From NCBI RefSeq assembly GCF_003814875.1, contig NZ_RKQF01000001.1, positions 1 through 64,000 of the forward strand: DNA of 64,000 nt. The letters are read 5' to 3'. Positions 34,131 through 43,438 of the stretch are shown here, piece after piece. How positions within the stretch are numbered: the stretch's first letter is position 1; every line of letters starts with the position of its first letter. The notes beneath the pieces are model-generated. The model had not been told where the DNA came from and made no database searches. It worked only from the letters and a program-made list of their open reading frames with translations. Source of the DNA: Streptomyces sp. Ag109_O5-1. GTDB taxonomy: Bacteria > Actinomycetota > Actinomycetes > Streptomycetales > Streptomycetaceae. Both the position numbers and the translations under genes were made by a program.

Positions 34131-34743
34131 CTGACGAAGACCGCCGGCCCCGCGGCGACCGAGACGGATCTCGGGGACATCGACGCCGCTCTGGTCAGCC
34201 ATGATCTCCATCCCGACAACCTGGACGTCCGGGGACGGGCCTTCGCGCTTCGGGCTCCGCTCGTGCTCACCGGACCGGCGTCCCCGCCCCGGCGGAGGGG
34301 TGCTCGACGTGTGTGCGGTGCCGGCCCAGCACGGGCCGGACGACGGGGAACGCGACCAGGACGGACACGTGAACTGCGAGGTGACCGCATTCGTCCTGAG
34401 CGGCGACGGCCTGCCGACCGTCTACGTCAGTGGCGACAACGCATCCGTGGGCGTCGTCGCCGAGATCGCCCGGCGCATGCCGCAGATCCATGTCGCGGTT
34501 CTTTTCATGGGGGCGGCCCGCGTGCCGGGCAAGATGCGCGGACGCCCGCTGACGTTGTCAGCGCAGCGGGCGAGCGCCGCGGCGTCCGTGCTGGGCGTGC
34601 CGATCGTCGTTCCCGCCCACTGCGACGGCTGGGCGCACTTCAGCGAGGAACGCGCCGACATCGTGACCGCGTTCGAGGACGCGGGACTGGCCGAGTGCCT
34701 GCGCGAGGCCGAGAACGGGTCATGGATCGACCTGCCCTTCTGA
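34131..34743 (+). pseudogene. Metallo-beta-lactamase-fold hydrolase, truncated and frameshifted
   Basis: From 34131 one frame reads LTKTAGPAATETDLGDIDAA, LVSHDLHPDNLDVRGRAFAL: the H-x-x-H-x-D-x-L metal motif of the MBL fold. After about 34280 the sequence shifts frame and continues AVPAQHGPDDGERDQDGHVN, FVLSGDGLPTVYVSGDNASV, IVVPAHCDGWAHFSEERADI through 34743, which holds the distal metal His/Asp. The N-terminus is missing (an in-frame TAG lies just upstream) and the junction has lost residues. It is likely a dead relative of L-ascorbate-6-P lactonase-like hydrolases. Confidence 0.7.
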
Positions 34744-35015
34744 TCGCCGATCACTGTGGACCGGCTGGACGCTGCAGGAAATCACCGAACGCCTGCCGGG
34801 CCGGTGACGACGCCCCAGCCTGCGTCGGAAGGGGCGTGACGTCGGCCCTGGCGCTCCGGCGGCGCAGAGCGGCTGGCGCGTCGGCGGACGGAGCCGGTCG
34901 CCTCAACCGCTCCGACCGGCGCCGGGAGTTCATGCCTGTCACGTGCGAGGAAACAGGTCCTGACCCAGGCCCTGTTGGGCTTTGACGCCCCCTGCCCGGC
35001 CGCCTACCGTCCAGA

Positions 35016-35034
35016 TAGGTGACCGGTCGGCTAG
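35016..35034. promoter_or_regulatory. TetR-type operator at the AKR promoter
   Basis: TAGGTGACCGGTCGGCTAG shares the GACCGGTCGGCTAG core with the site at 31479-31496 and GACCGGTCG with 28121-28138. It ends 52 bases upstream of the AKR start, a usual promoter position. The rest of 34744-35085 has no recognised gene. Confidence 0.65.
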
Positions 35035-35085
35035 TTCACGGGCCGGTCGTCAGATCTCCGATCCGAAACGAAGGCGGAACACAGC

Positions 35086-36060
35086 ATGCGCAACACCACC
35101 CTGGGCACCCACGGACCGGAAGTCGGTGTCATCGGCCTGGGCGCCATGGGGATGAGCTTCGCCTACGACATGGCCAGCCCGCGTGACGAAGCCACCTCGG
35201 TATCCGTCATCCACCAGGCCCTCGACCTGGGCATGACGTTGATCGACACCGCGGACGTCTACGGCCCCTACACCAACGAGGAGCTCGTCGGCCGGGCCCT
35301 GGCCGGCCGACGCGACCGCGCGGTGATCGCCACCAAGGTCGGCCTGGAGTGCATCGACCCCACCGGCGGCCCCGGCGGCGCCCCCCTGGTCAGGCCCAAC
35401 GGCCGGCCCGAACACGTCCGGGCCGCCATCGACGCCGGCCTGCGCCGCCTGGGCACCGACCACGTCGACCTCTACCAGCTCCACCGCGTCGACCCCGAGG
35501 TCCCGCTGGAGGAGACCTGGGGCGCCCTGGCCGAGGCCGTCACCGCCGGCAAGGCGCGTTACGTGGGCCTGTCCGAGGTCGGCGTCGAGCAGATCCGGCG
35601 CGCCCAGGCCATCCACCCGGTCACCACCGTGCAGTCCGAGTTCTCCCTGTGGACCCGCGACGTCCAGGCGGAGGTCCTGCCCTACTGCAGGGAGCACGGC
35701 ATCGGCCTGCTGCCGTACTCGCCGCTGGGCCGCGGCTTCCTCCTCGGCCGCTTCAGCTCCTTCGACGAGCTGCCGCAGAACGACCAGCGGCGCCGGCTGC
35801 CGCGCTTCCAGCAGGACAACCTCCGGGCCAACCTCGACATCGTGGCCAAGGTCCGCGACGTCGCCGACCGGACCGGCGCCAGCCCCGCGCAGGTCGCCCT
35901 GGCCTGGCTCGCCGCCCAGGGCGAGCACGTCGTGCCCATCCCCGGTACGAAGACCCCCGAGTACCTCGTCGACAACGCGGGCGGCGCGGACCTCCGGCTC
36001 TCCCCGGCCGACCTCGCCGACCTCGACGCCATCCCGGCCCCCGTCGGCGCGCGATACTGA
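35086..36060 (+). CDS. Aldo/keto reductase
   Basis: A 324-residue (alpha/beta)8 NADPH-dependent reductase. The AKR tetrad is visible: Asp and Tyr in MTLIDTADVYGPYTNEELVG, Lys in RAVIATKVGLE and His in DLYQLHRVDPEVPLEE. The cofactor loop is LLPYSPLGRGFLLGRFSSFD and the C-terminal phosphate-binding segment VVPIPGTKTPEYLVDNAGGA. It belongs to the YakC/AKR13-like group that reduces aldehydes and ketones. The upstream GACCGGTCGG dyad puts it under the TetR at 30842. Confidence 0.92.
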   Translation: MRNTTLGTHGPEVGVIGLGAMGMSFAYDMASPRDEATSVSVIHQALDLGMTLIDTADVYGPYTNEELVGRALAGRRDRAVIATKVGLECIDPTGGPGGAPLVRPNGRPEHVRAAIDAGLRRLGTDHVDLYQLHRVDPEVPLEETWGALAEAVTAGKARYVGLSEVGVEQIRRAQAIHPVTTVQSEFSLWTRDVQAEVLPYCREHGIGLLPYSPLGRGFLLGRFSSFDELPQNDQRRRLPRFQQDNLRANLDIVAKVRDVADRTGASPAQVALAWLAAQGEHVVPIPGTKTPEYLVDNAGGADLRLSPADLADLDAIPAPVGARY

Positions 36061-36084
36061 CCGTCGCGCGGTGGGACAGGGTGC

Positions 36085-36780
36085 TCACTTGAGGATCTCG
36101 AGCAGCCGATCTGCCAGAATCGCGGCCGAATGCGGGTTCTGACCGGTGATCAGGTTGCGGTCCTCGACCATGTACGGCTCCCATATCGGGCCGCGGCTGA
36201 AGTCGACTCCCACCTTTTCCTTGAGATCGGTCTCCAGCAGCCACGGTGCTCTGGGGGCCAGCCCGACGGCTTCCTCCTCCTCATCGGTGAAACACGTGAC
36301 CCGGTACCCCTTGAACGGCGACTCGCCGTGAATCCTGGTGGCCAGCATTGCGGCGGGGGCGTGGCAGACGATCGCGAGCGGCTTGCCCGAGGCGAGCTGC
36401 GCCCTGAGCAATCGGCCGACATCCGCGTCGAACGCCAGGTCCGCCATCGGACCGTGGCCGCCGGGCAGGTAGACCGCGTCGTAATCCTCGAGGCGGACGT
36501 CGGACAGCTTGAGGGGCCGCCGCATCACCTCCGCGGACCGGATGATGGCCTCCAGTTCGAGGGCACCCTCCTCACCGCCCGCCATCGACGGGCGCAGGCT
36601 CATCATGTCGACGTTCGGGGTCACACCGCCCGGTGTCCCCACCACGACCTCATGGCCGGCTTCCGTGATCTTCTGGTACGGCATGGCGAATTCTTCGGCC
36701 CAGTAGCCGGTCGCGTACCTGGTGCCGTCCTTGAGTACCCAATACGTCGCCCCACTCACTATGAAGAGCACTTTCGCCAT
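36085..36780 (-). CDS. DJ-1/PfpI-family type 1 glutamine amidotransferase-like protein
   Basis: About 231 residues from ATG 36780 (GAGGAGG upstream); the frame to 36798 lacks support. The nucleophile elbow is LAIVCHAPAAMLATRIHG with Cys, preceded by AVYLPGGHGPMADLAFDADV. It resembles the Hsp31/DJ-1-like proteins that act as glyoxalases III or protein deglycases against methylglyoxal damage. It converges with the AKR gene, another carbonyl-handling enzyme. Confidence 0.87.
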   Translation of the reverse strand: MAKVLFIVSGATYWVLKDGTRYATGYWAEEFAMPYQKITEAGHEVVVGTPGGVTPNVDMMSLRPSMAGGEEGALELEAIIRSAEVMRRPLKLSDVRLEDYDAVYLPGGHGPMADLAFDADVGRLLRAQLASGKPLAIVCHAPAAMLATRIHGESPFKGYRVTCFTDEEEEAVGLAPRAPWLLETDLKEKVGVDFSRGPIWEPYMVEDRNLITGQNPHSAAILADRLLEILK

Positions 36781-36929
36781 AGCACTCGGCCTCCTCACTC
36801 ACGCCCGACTCGCTGAGGAATTCGACTGCTCCCAAGCCTAGGCACACACATGACGTGACGCATATGAGAAGGTTTTCCCCAGCCGTCAGGTGCGATGGCG
36901 AATCCAAGCAGCATCAAATCCGAGCTCCT

Positions 36930-37832
36930 TCAGAAATGGGCCCACCTTGGGGCCTCGGCCCGCAGTTCCCTCACGAACGCGCGTACGGCGACGGATCCGG
37001 CCAGTTCGGGGGTGGTGACGTAGCCGACCTGACGAGTCGGGCGCTCGGGGCCGAGATCGGTGATCCGGACCGAGTCAGGCGCTCCGACCAGGGAGAGCGC
37101 GGGCATGATCGCCATTCCGTGGCCTCCGCTCACCAAGGAGAGCACCGCTCCGTCGTCCTCGGCTTCGACGGACGCCTCCGGAATCCAGTCCTGTGCGGCC
37201 CACCATGCGCGGGTGTAGGAGCCGCAGTTCTCAGCCCAGTCGACCAACGGCAGGGTACGCGGGGCCGCGTGCCCTGCCGCGTGCACCAGGGCGTAGGGCT
37301 CCTCGAAGAGGACGCTCGCCACCAGCCCCGGCGGCAGGGGTACGGTGCCGCCCAGCGTGGCGATGGCGATGTCGGCTTTCCCGTCGGCCACTTCGCCCGC
37401 GGTGCCGCGCCCCGTCTCTCGTACGATCCGCACGCGTGGCTCGATCCCCGGATGCCGCGCGCGTAGCGGCTGCAGGACGGGCGGCAGCAGGTGGAGAGCC
37501 GCGCTGCGAAAGGCCGCGATACGCAGCGGACCCTCCGCGGGGCCGGACCGGGCCGCATCGCGTGCCTCGGCGGCCAGTACGTCCAGCAGGCGCAGGATGC
37601 GGCGGGCGTGTGCCACGGCCGCCTCTCCGGCGGGGGTGGGGCGGGCACCGGCACGGCTGCGTTCGAAGAGGACGGCGCCGATCTTGCGCTCGCTGCCGCG
37701 GACCGAGTGCGAGACCGCGGACTGGGTCACACCGAGGATCCCGGCAGCGGCCGAGAAGCCGCCCGTGTCCGTGACCGCCACCAGGACGCGCAGTTCGTGC
37801 GGTGCGAGATCGGAGTCGGTCGTGCGGGCCAC
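36930..37832 (-). CDS. LysR-family transcriptional regulator
   Basis: A 300-residue protein from ATG 37832. Helix-turn-helix: LRVLVAVTDTGGFSAAAGIL, GVTQSAVSHSVRGSERKIGA. The effector-binding domain begins at about residue 90 (PLRIAAFRSAALHLLPPVLQ). It is divergent from the quinone-oxidoreductase-like gene, 100 bases apart, with a T-N11-A dyad between them. It most likely activates that gene in response to the enzyme's substrate. Confidence 0.9.
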   Translation of the reverse strand: MARTTDSDLAPHELRVLVAVTDTGGFSAAAGILGVTQSAVSHSVRGSERKIGAVLFERSRAGARPTPAGEAAVAHARRILRLLDVLAAEARDAARSGPAEGPLRIAAFRSAALHLLPPVLQPLRARHPGIEPRVRIVRETGRGTAGEVADGKADIAIATLGGTVPLPPGLVASVLFEEPYALVHAAGHAAPRTLPLVDWAENCGSYTRAWWAAQDWIPEASVEAEDDGAVLSLVSGGHGMAIMPALSLVGAPDSVRITDLGPERPTRQVGYVTTPELAGSVAVRAFVRELRAEAPRWAHF

Positions 37833-37851
37833 AGGGCGCTCACCTCAGCAT

Positions 37852-37866
37852 ATGAGTACTGCTCAT
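37852..37866. promoter_or_regulatory. LysR box between lysR and the MDR-type reductase
   Basis: ATGAG-TACTG-CTCAT is a perfect dyad containing the T-N11-A pattern. It lies 20 bases from the lysR start and 67 bases from the reductase start. Confidence 0.6.
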
Positions 37867-37932
37867 GGAACCGGATGTCGCATGAGCCCAACCGGCTGCC
37901 CGGCAGGAGCATTCCCTCCCTACGGTCCGGAC

Positions 37933-38955
37933 ATGAAGAAGACCGCGCTCACCGTGCACCAGACCGCCCGCCCACACGGCTTTCCCGCCGCCGGGCAGTT
38001 CGCCTTCGTGGAGTCCCCGCTTCCCGAACACGCCGTCGGCAGCGCACTGGTGGAGAACCTCTACTGGTCCGTCGACCCCTATCACCGCGAGATGATGGAC
38101 GCCGTTCCCGGCGGTTTCGCCCTCGACGCGCCGCTCGAGGGCCGGGCCATCGGGCGCGTCATCGCCTCGCGCGCGCCCGGGCTGGCCGAGGGCGAGATCG
38201 TCTTCCACCGCCAGGGCTGGCGTACCCACGCGGTGGTCACGCCCGAGGAGATCCGGCGGCTGCCCCGCTTCGACGGCGTGCCGCTGAGCGCGTACTTGAG
38301 CGTTCTCGGTGGCACCGGCCTGACCGCCTATGTAGGACTGACCCGGATCGCCCGGCTCCAGGAGGGTGAGGACCTGTTCGTGTCGGCCGCGGCGGGCGGG
38401 GTCGGCACGGCGACCGGGCGGTTCGCCCGGCTGCTCGGTGCCCGACGGCTTGTGGGCAGCGCGGGCTCGGCGGCGAAGGCCGGCCATCTGACGCGAGAGG
38501 TCGGTTATGACGCCGTCTTCGACTATCACGACGGGCCCGCCGCCGACCTGCTCGGCAAGGTCGCCCCGGACGGCATCGACGTGTTCGTCGACAACGTCGG
38601 CGGCGAGCAACTGGCCGCGGCGGTGGGCGCGCTGCGCGAGTTCGGGCGAATCGTCCGCGTCGGCACGATCAGCCAGTACAACTCCCGCGACACGCCGCCG
38701 CCGCGCTTCGACTACGCGGACATCGTGGAGAAGAGTCTGCGTATGGAGGGATTCCTCGTCAGCAACTACCGTGATCTGCAGGAGGAGTTGTACGCGTTCG
38801 CCGTACCGCATCTGCAGAGCGGCCGACTCGCTCTGGACGAGACGGTGGTGGACGGGTTCGAGCACATCGTGGACGCGTTCCTCGGCATGCTGCGCGGCCG
38901 GAACACTGGAAAGATCATTGTGCGGGACCACACACAAGCCCAGGGCGTGCACTGA
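37933..38955 (+). CDS. NADP-dependent oxidoreductase (zinc-free MDR, leukotriene B4 dehydrogenase type)
   Basis: A 340-residue protein from ATG 37933. The front has ALVENLYWSVDPYHREMMDA, the fingerprint of zinc-free medium-chain reductases. The Rossmann segment is LFVSAAAGGVGTATGRFARL, and IDVFVDNVGGEQLAAAVGAL and YNSRDTPPPRFDYADIVEKS are typical of LTB4DH/CurA-like double-bond reductases. These reduce enones and quinones with NADPH. It is paired with the divergent LysR. Confidence 0.9.
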   Translation: MKKTALTVHQTARPHGFPAAGQFAFVESPLPEHAVGSALVENLYWSVDPYHREMMDAVPGGFALDAPLEGRAIGRVIASRAPGLAEGEIVFHRQGWRTHAVVTPEEIRRLPRFDGVPLSAYLSVLGGTGLTAYVGLTRIARLQEGEDLFVSAAAGGVGTATGRFARLLGARRLVGSAGSAAKAGHLTREVGYDAVFDYHDGPAADLLGKVAPDGIDVFVDNVGGEQLAAAVGALREFGRIVRVGTISQYNSRDTPPPRFDYADIVEKSLRMEGFLVSNYRDLQEELYAFAVPHLQSGRLALDETVVDGFEHIVDAFLGMLRGRNTGKIIVRDHTQAQGVH

Positions 38956-38986
38956 CAGTCGCACGCCGCCCGGCACCGTGCCGGCG

Positions 38987-39013
38987 TCCCGCGACGGTGG
39001 CACCGTCGCGGGA
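38987..39013. terminator. Bidirectional hairpin between convergent genes
   Basis: TCCCGCGACGGTG and CACCGTCGCGGGA form a perfect 13-base-pair stem around one base. It lies between the MDR stop (38955, plus) and the GH35 stop (39059, minus), so it can end both transcripts. Confidence 0.75.
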
Positions 39014-39058
39014 TCCGTCCGCTCCTCCACGACCAGGGTGTGCGCCCGGCAGGAGAAC

Positions 39059-42000
39059 CTAGGCGCACGTCAGGGTCGGCGTCCCCCAGTCGCCGTGGTC
39101 GTTGCCGTTGCCGTCCCCCGCGTCGCCGACCTTGAGGTCGACCACCTGGGCGCCGCTGACGTCGACGTCGATCGGCACCGCGGCCTGTTTGCCGCGGATC
39201 GTCGGTGTGGTCACCAGGGTCTTGCCGTCGGCGATCACGGAGAACGTCACCGTGCCCGCGCCGCCCGTCTCGTCGTCGACACCGACGTCCGCCGTCAACC
39301 GCGAGCACTGCCCGGCGAGGTAGAGCTGGACGTCGCTGACGGAGTTGGTGCCCAGGCCCTTGGTGTAACCGACGCCGTCGATGGTGATCGGACGGCCGTC
39401 CCCGGCCGCCTGCTCGCCGACGCTGCTGTCACGCTCCACCGGGCCCCATCCGTTGGTGGACGACAGGAACGTCAGGTCGCTGACGTTGCTCTGCCCGGCC
39501 GGCGGAGCCGGCGGGATCCCGTCGACGATGCGCTCGTCGGCGCCGGTGGCCTGCCGCCCGCTCTGCCGGTAGCGCACCGTGGCGGTGAGCGCCGAGGCGG
39601 AGGGCAGCGTCCCGGCCGGCGGCTGGACCTCCCAGCTGAAGGTGGCCGAACTGCCGGGTCGCAGACGGTCGACCGACGCGGGGCTCGCGGCGCTCACGGT
39701 CCAGCCGTCGGGCGCGGAGAGGGAGGCCGTCAGCCGAGTGGCGGACGGCCGGTCCTTCGGCACCCGCACGGTCGCGCGGGCTGTGAAGGCCTGTCCGGGC
39801 TGGGCGGTGTCCGGCACGGCCAGGGTGACATCCGCTCCCGGGCGCCTCGGCATCGCGTACTTGCGGGCGTCGTAGCGCGGGCTGTCGTTCTGCTCGACGC
39901 GCAGGGACGAGGCGTAGCTGCCGTAGTCGGTCAGCGAGACCTTGCCGAGGCCGCCGGTGGTTGCGTCCAGGTTCCAGACGGCGATGGCGATGCTGTTGTG
40001 GCCGTTCGGGTCGAGGATCCCGTTCGGGATCGGGAAGGTGTGCTGCGGACCGAGGTAGTTGACGTAGTTGCCGAGCTGCCAGCCGTTGACGAAGATCGTG
40101 GCGCGGTACTTGCGGGCCGGGTCGTCGGTGAACGTCAGGCCGAGCGAGGTGTCCTGACCGTGCGCCAGGTCCAGGTCGGCATCGGTGCGGTACCAGGAGA
40201 CCCCGGGACGGCTGTCGGTCGTCGGCAGGGACACCCGGTTCCACTTGCCGTCCGGGTAGCCCGGCAGGGACCAGCCGGCCCGCTCGCCGTACAGGCCGCC
40301 GGTCGAGAGGGGGCCGCGCACCGTGTCCTGCAGGTCCTCGCCGCCTCGTACTCCCTGCAGCCGCCAGGTGACGGAGGTCAGCGGCGCTCCGACGAGGGAT
40401 GCGCTGGTCAGGCCCCGCGCGGTCTTGTTGCCGTTGGTGGAGTTGTAGTCCTCCTCGTGCCCCATGTTCACGGTCAGCACGGAGATGACGTTGTCGCCCT
40501 CGGACCTCAACGCGCCTGCCGGGAAGGTGAAGTCGGCGCTGCCCGTGGTGGAGCTGCCGAGGAAGGTGCCGTTGAGCCAGGCGGAGAACGCCTGCGCGTC
40601 TCCACCGGAGTCCGAGACCAGATGGATGCCGGTCTCCTTGCCGGTCGTGCGGAAGCGGCCTCGGTACCAGGTGTTGCCGGTGTGGAAGCCGTAGTCGTCG
40701 GCGTAGAGCACCGGCAGCGCGTTGGCACCGGAGACGCTGTTGGTGGTCGCCTTGTCGGCCACCTGCCAGCCGGAGTCGTCGAAACCGGGGGCAGCTTCGG
40801 GGGACTCCTCTGCGTGCTTCCAGTTCGTCAGCTCCGGCAGATGCACCGCGGCGGCCACGGGGATGGTGCCGGTGAGGCTTCCCGTGTCGGTCGCCTTGGC
40901 GCCCAATGTCCTGCCGTTCCAGGTGACTCGGGCGGCGGAGGAGATCACCTCGATGTTCTTGTCGTCGGCGTTGTCGCCGGTGAGCGCCACCGTGTGGCCG
41001 CCGTCCAGGCTGGTCGCCGTGCGCAGCAGATGGGTGCCGCGCACGAGCACCGGGCCGGTGGCCGTGTCCTGGCGCCAGAAGGTCTCCGCCGTGGCCTTGT
41101 CGCCCACGAGCAGCAGCAGCGGGCGCTTCCCGCCGCCGCTGATGCTGATGCGGACGAGGCCCTTGTGCGTGTAGTTCAGCCGCAGGTCGCCGGTGGCCGC
41201 GTCCCAGGTGGTGGCGGCCGTCCCGTCACTGGTGACGACGGTCGGCTCGGACGCGTAACGAAGCACGGTCTCGCCGTCGCTGCCCTGGTCGCCGTAGAGC
41301 ACGGCCACGTCCCGGTCGCCGATCGTCGCGCTGGTCATGATCTCCGAGGTGGAGTACTGCAACTGCGAGTCCCCGAGCCGGTAGTTCGCCACGATCACAT
41401 GAGAGTCACGTCCGTCGAGCGTGATCGCGGTGCCCGGCTGCTGCGGCACGACCGGGTACGTCGGCTCGGAGGCGTCGGCCGTGGGCACGTCGATGGCGTC
41501 GATCGCCACGTAGTTGTCCGTGGACGCCGAGCTGTGGTTCCCGTCGACGACGATCTTCAGTGTGTGTGCGCCGGGGGCCAGGCCGGTCTTCTGGAAGAGC
41601 ACCGCCTGGCTCTCGCCGCCGGAGTCGTCGACCGTCGCCTCCTTGGTGCCGTCGAGGTAGACGTCTGCGTATCCGTGGTTGTTCGTCTTCGAACCGATCC
41701 AGCGGATCGCGGTGCCGTCGAAGGGGACGGTGACCGAGTCGCCGGCCTTGTTGGAGAACGACTCGGTGTTCTTGTAGTCGCCGCCGGTGTAGCTCGTGTT
41801 GGCCACGTGCGACCACGAACCGGTGTACTGCAGCGCGGAGTCGGGGTCGTCCCAGGTGTAGGTGGTGTCCGCGGACGGCTGGGCGTTGAAGTCCAGCGAG
41901 ATGTGGGTCTTGTCGACCGCCATGGAGGTGGAGTTCCCGTGCCGCAGGACGTGGAACTGGGTCTTGGTGTCGGGGTTCATCCGGGCGGTGTCGATGACCG

Positions 42001-43231
42001 CGGAGTCGTCCGGCGGCGTGGCCCTGATCCCCTCGGTCTTGGTCAGCGGGGCAACGGACTGTGTGAAGTACCCGATCAGCTTGTCCTCGTAGTACTTCGG
42101 ATCGAGCTGGCGGGTCTCGCGGATCGCGGCCCCGTAGTCGTACGACGTGTAGTTCTCGGGCATGCCCAGCCAGCCCCAGTTGGTGCCGCCGTAGGTCATG
42201 TAGAAGCTCTGTGCGGTGGCGCCGACGGCGATGTTCTGCTTGTAGAACACGTTGGCGAACTGGTCGTTGATGAGCTGGGCGCACTTGTCGTAGCCCGGTC
42301 CGCCCCAGGGGTCGAAGGCGCCGCCCTGGAACTCCGGTGAGTACAGCGGCTTTCCGGCTGGGTGGTCGTAGCTGATGTCGGGGACGCCGTTCCACTTCGA
42401 GGGGTTCGAGCAGTTGAATCCCTGCGGGTAGGAGTCGGGGCCGTCGACGTCCAGGGCGCCGGTACCGGAGTTGAAGGTGCCGTTGTTGTTGCCGGTCAGC
42501 GGGACCGTGATGCCGTCGGCGCGGGCCTTGTCCTCCAGGTGCTGCATGTAGGAACGGCCGGCGGCCGAGCCGTTGTAGTACTCGTTCTCGACCTGGTAGG
42601 CGATCACCGACCCGGTGCCGTTGGTGAGTTGGTGGCGGGCGATGATCCGGTCGATCTGTGTCAGCCACTCGTCCGCGTACTTCAGGAACCGCGGGTCGTC
42701 GCTGCGGTTGTTCCCGGCCTTGGTGGTCAGCCAGCCGGGCAGGCCGCCGCTGTCGACCTCCGCGTTGATGTACGGCGCCGGGCGGGCGATGACGTAGAGG
42801 CCGGCCTCCTGGGCCATGTCGAGCAGCTTGTCGACGTCACGCACGCCGCTGAAGTCGTACACGCCGGGCTTCGGCGAGTGGTATCCCCAGTCGAAGTACA
42901 GCGAGGTGGAGTTGAAGCCGGCGGCCTTCATCTTCTGGAAGATGTCACGCCACAGGTCCGGGCTCGGGAGCCGGAAGTAGTGGAACTCGCCGGACCACAG
43001 GTAGGTGCGTTTCCCGTCGACGAGGAAGGAGTAGCCGTCGAGGCTGACCGTGTGCGCCTGCGGACTGTCGGCAGGCGCGGCGGCGGGTCTCTGCTTGCCG
43101 ACGTCACGCGCCGCGGCGGGCGCGGTCATGCCCACGGCCAGGGCGATGGTCGCGGTCGTCGCGAGGACCGCCCTCCACCACCGACGGCGACCGGGTCTCG
43201 CCACCTCTGAACGGATCCGTCTTCCCCGCAC
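39059..43231 (-). CDS. Large secreted multidomain GH35 beta-galactosidase
   Basis: About 1390 residues. GTG 43231 is preferred, as GGAGG lies 5 bases upstream; TTG 43255 and ATG 43243 are alternatives. A twin-Arg-rich front (RRRWWRAVLATTATIALAVG) is followed by cleavage near APAAA. The GH35 TIM barrel (about 60-400) has GSVIAYQVENEYYNGSAAGR with acid/base Glu and KPLYSPEFQGGAFDPWGGPG with nucleophile Glu. A carbohydrate-binding beta-sandwich is inserted near 450-580, followed by beta-galactosidase jelly-roll domains (about 830-1110), a NEW3-type domain (about 1155-1240) and a C-terminal NPCBM domain (VSDLTFLSSTNGWGPVERDS, then GTNSVSDVQLYLAGQC). It should release terminal beta-galactose from extracellular polysaccharide. 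Confidence 0.92.
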   Translation of the reverse strand: MRGRRIRSEVARPGRRRWWRAVLATTATIALAVGMTAPAAARDVGKQRPAAAPADSPQAHTVSLDGYSFLVDGKRTYLWSGEFHYFRLPSPDLWRDIFQKMKAAGFNSTSLYFDWGYHSPKPGVYDFSGVRDVDKLLDMAQEAGLYVIARPAPYINAEVDSGGLPGWLTTKAGNNRSDDPRFLKYADEWLTQIDRIIARHQLTNGTGSVIAYQVENEYYNGSAAGRSYMQHLEDKARADGITVPLTGNNNGTFNSGTGALDVDGPDSYPQGFNCSNPSKWNGVPDISYDHPAGKPLYSPEFQGGAFDPWGGPGYDKCAQLINDQFANVFYKQNIAVGATAQSFYMTYGGTNWGWLGMPENYTSYDYGAAIRETRQLDPKYYEDKLIGYFTQSVAPLTKTEGIRATPPDDSAVIDTARMNPDTKTQFHVLRHGNSTSMAVDKTHISLDFNAQPSADTTYTWDDPDSALQYTGSWSHVANTSYTGGDYKNTESFSNKAGDSVTVPFDGTAIRWIGSKTNNHGYADVYLDGTKEATVDDSGGESQAVLFQKTGLAPGAHTLKIVVDGNHSSASTDNYVAIDAIDVPTADASEPTYPVVPQQPGTAITLDGRDSHVIVANYRLGDSQLQYSTSEIMTSATIGDRDVAVLYGDQGSDGETVLRYASEPTVVTSDGTAATTWDAATGDLRLNYTHKGLVRISISGGGKRPLLLLVGDKATAETFWRQDTATGPVLVRGTHLLRTATSLDGGHTVALTGDNADDKNIEVISSAARVTWNGRTLGAKATDTGSLTGTIPVAAAVHLPELTNWKHAEESPEAAPGFDDSGWQVADKATTNSVSGANALPVLYADDYGFHTGNTWYRGRFRTTGKETGIHLVSDSGGDAQAFSAWLNGTFLGSSTTGSADFTFPAGALRSEGDNVISVLTVNMGHEEDYNSTNGNKTARGLTSASLVGAPLTSVTWRLQGVRGGEDLQDTVRGPLSTGGLYGERAGWSLPGYPDGKWNRVSLPTTDSRPGVSWYRTDADLDLAHGQDTSLGLTFTDDPARKYRATIFVNGWQLGNYVNYLGPQHTFPIPNGILDPNGHNSIAIAVWNLDATTGGLGKVSLTDYGSYASSLRVEQNDSPRYDARKYAMPRRPGADVTLAVPDTAQPGQAFTARATVRVPKDRPSATRLTASLSAPDGWTVSAASPASVDRLRPGSSATFSWEVQPPAGTLPSASALTATVRYRQSGRQATGADERIVDGIPPAPPAGQSNVSDLTFLSSTNGWGPVERDSSVGEQAAGDGRPITIDGVGYTKGLGTNSVSDVQLYLAGQCSRLTADVGVDDETGGAGTVTFSVIADGKTLVTTPTIRGKQAAVPIDVDVSGAQVVDLKVGDAGDGNGNDHGDWGTPTLTCA

Positions 43232-43438
43232 TGCGGCCTCCATCCGCCTGAGCAATCAGGATCGAACAGACTCAGGCAAAGCCGAACAGTAAGGGGACAC
43301 AAGGTCCAACACAATGGGGCGGGAGGACATAGTCGAGGCGATGGAGGTCCCGACGTCGTCTCGTTGCCGGGAGGATGGGCTCCGGCAACTCGACTCCACG
43401 GAAGCCGGGGCACAACAGGATCGGCCGCCGACAGAGCC

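Noticed and set aside
38507..42340. Very long open frame on the plus strand across the GH35 gene
   Set aside because: It is antisense to a gene with clear GH35 catalytic motifs. Its product is Gly/Val/Arg repeats without domains, the usual by-product of high-GC codon bias.
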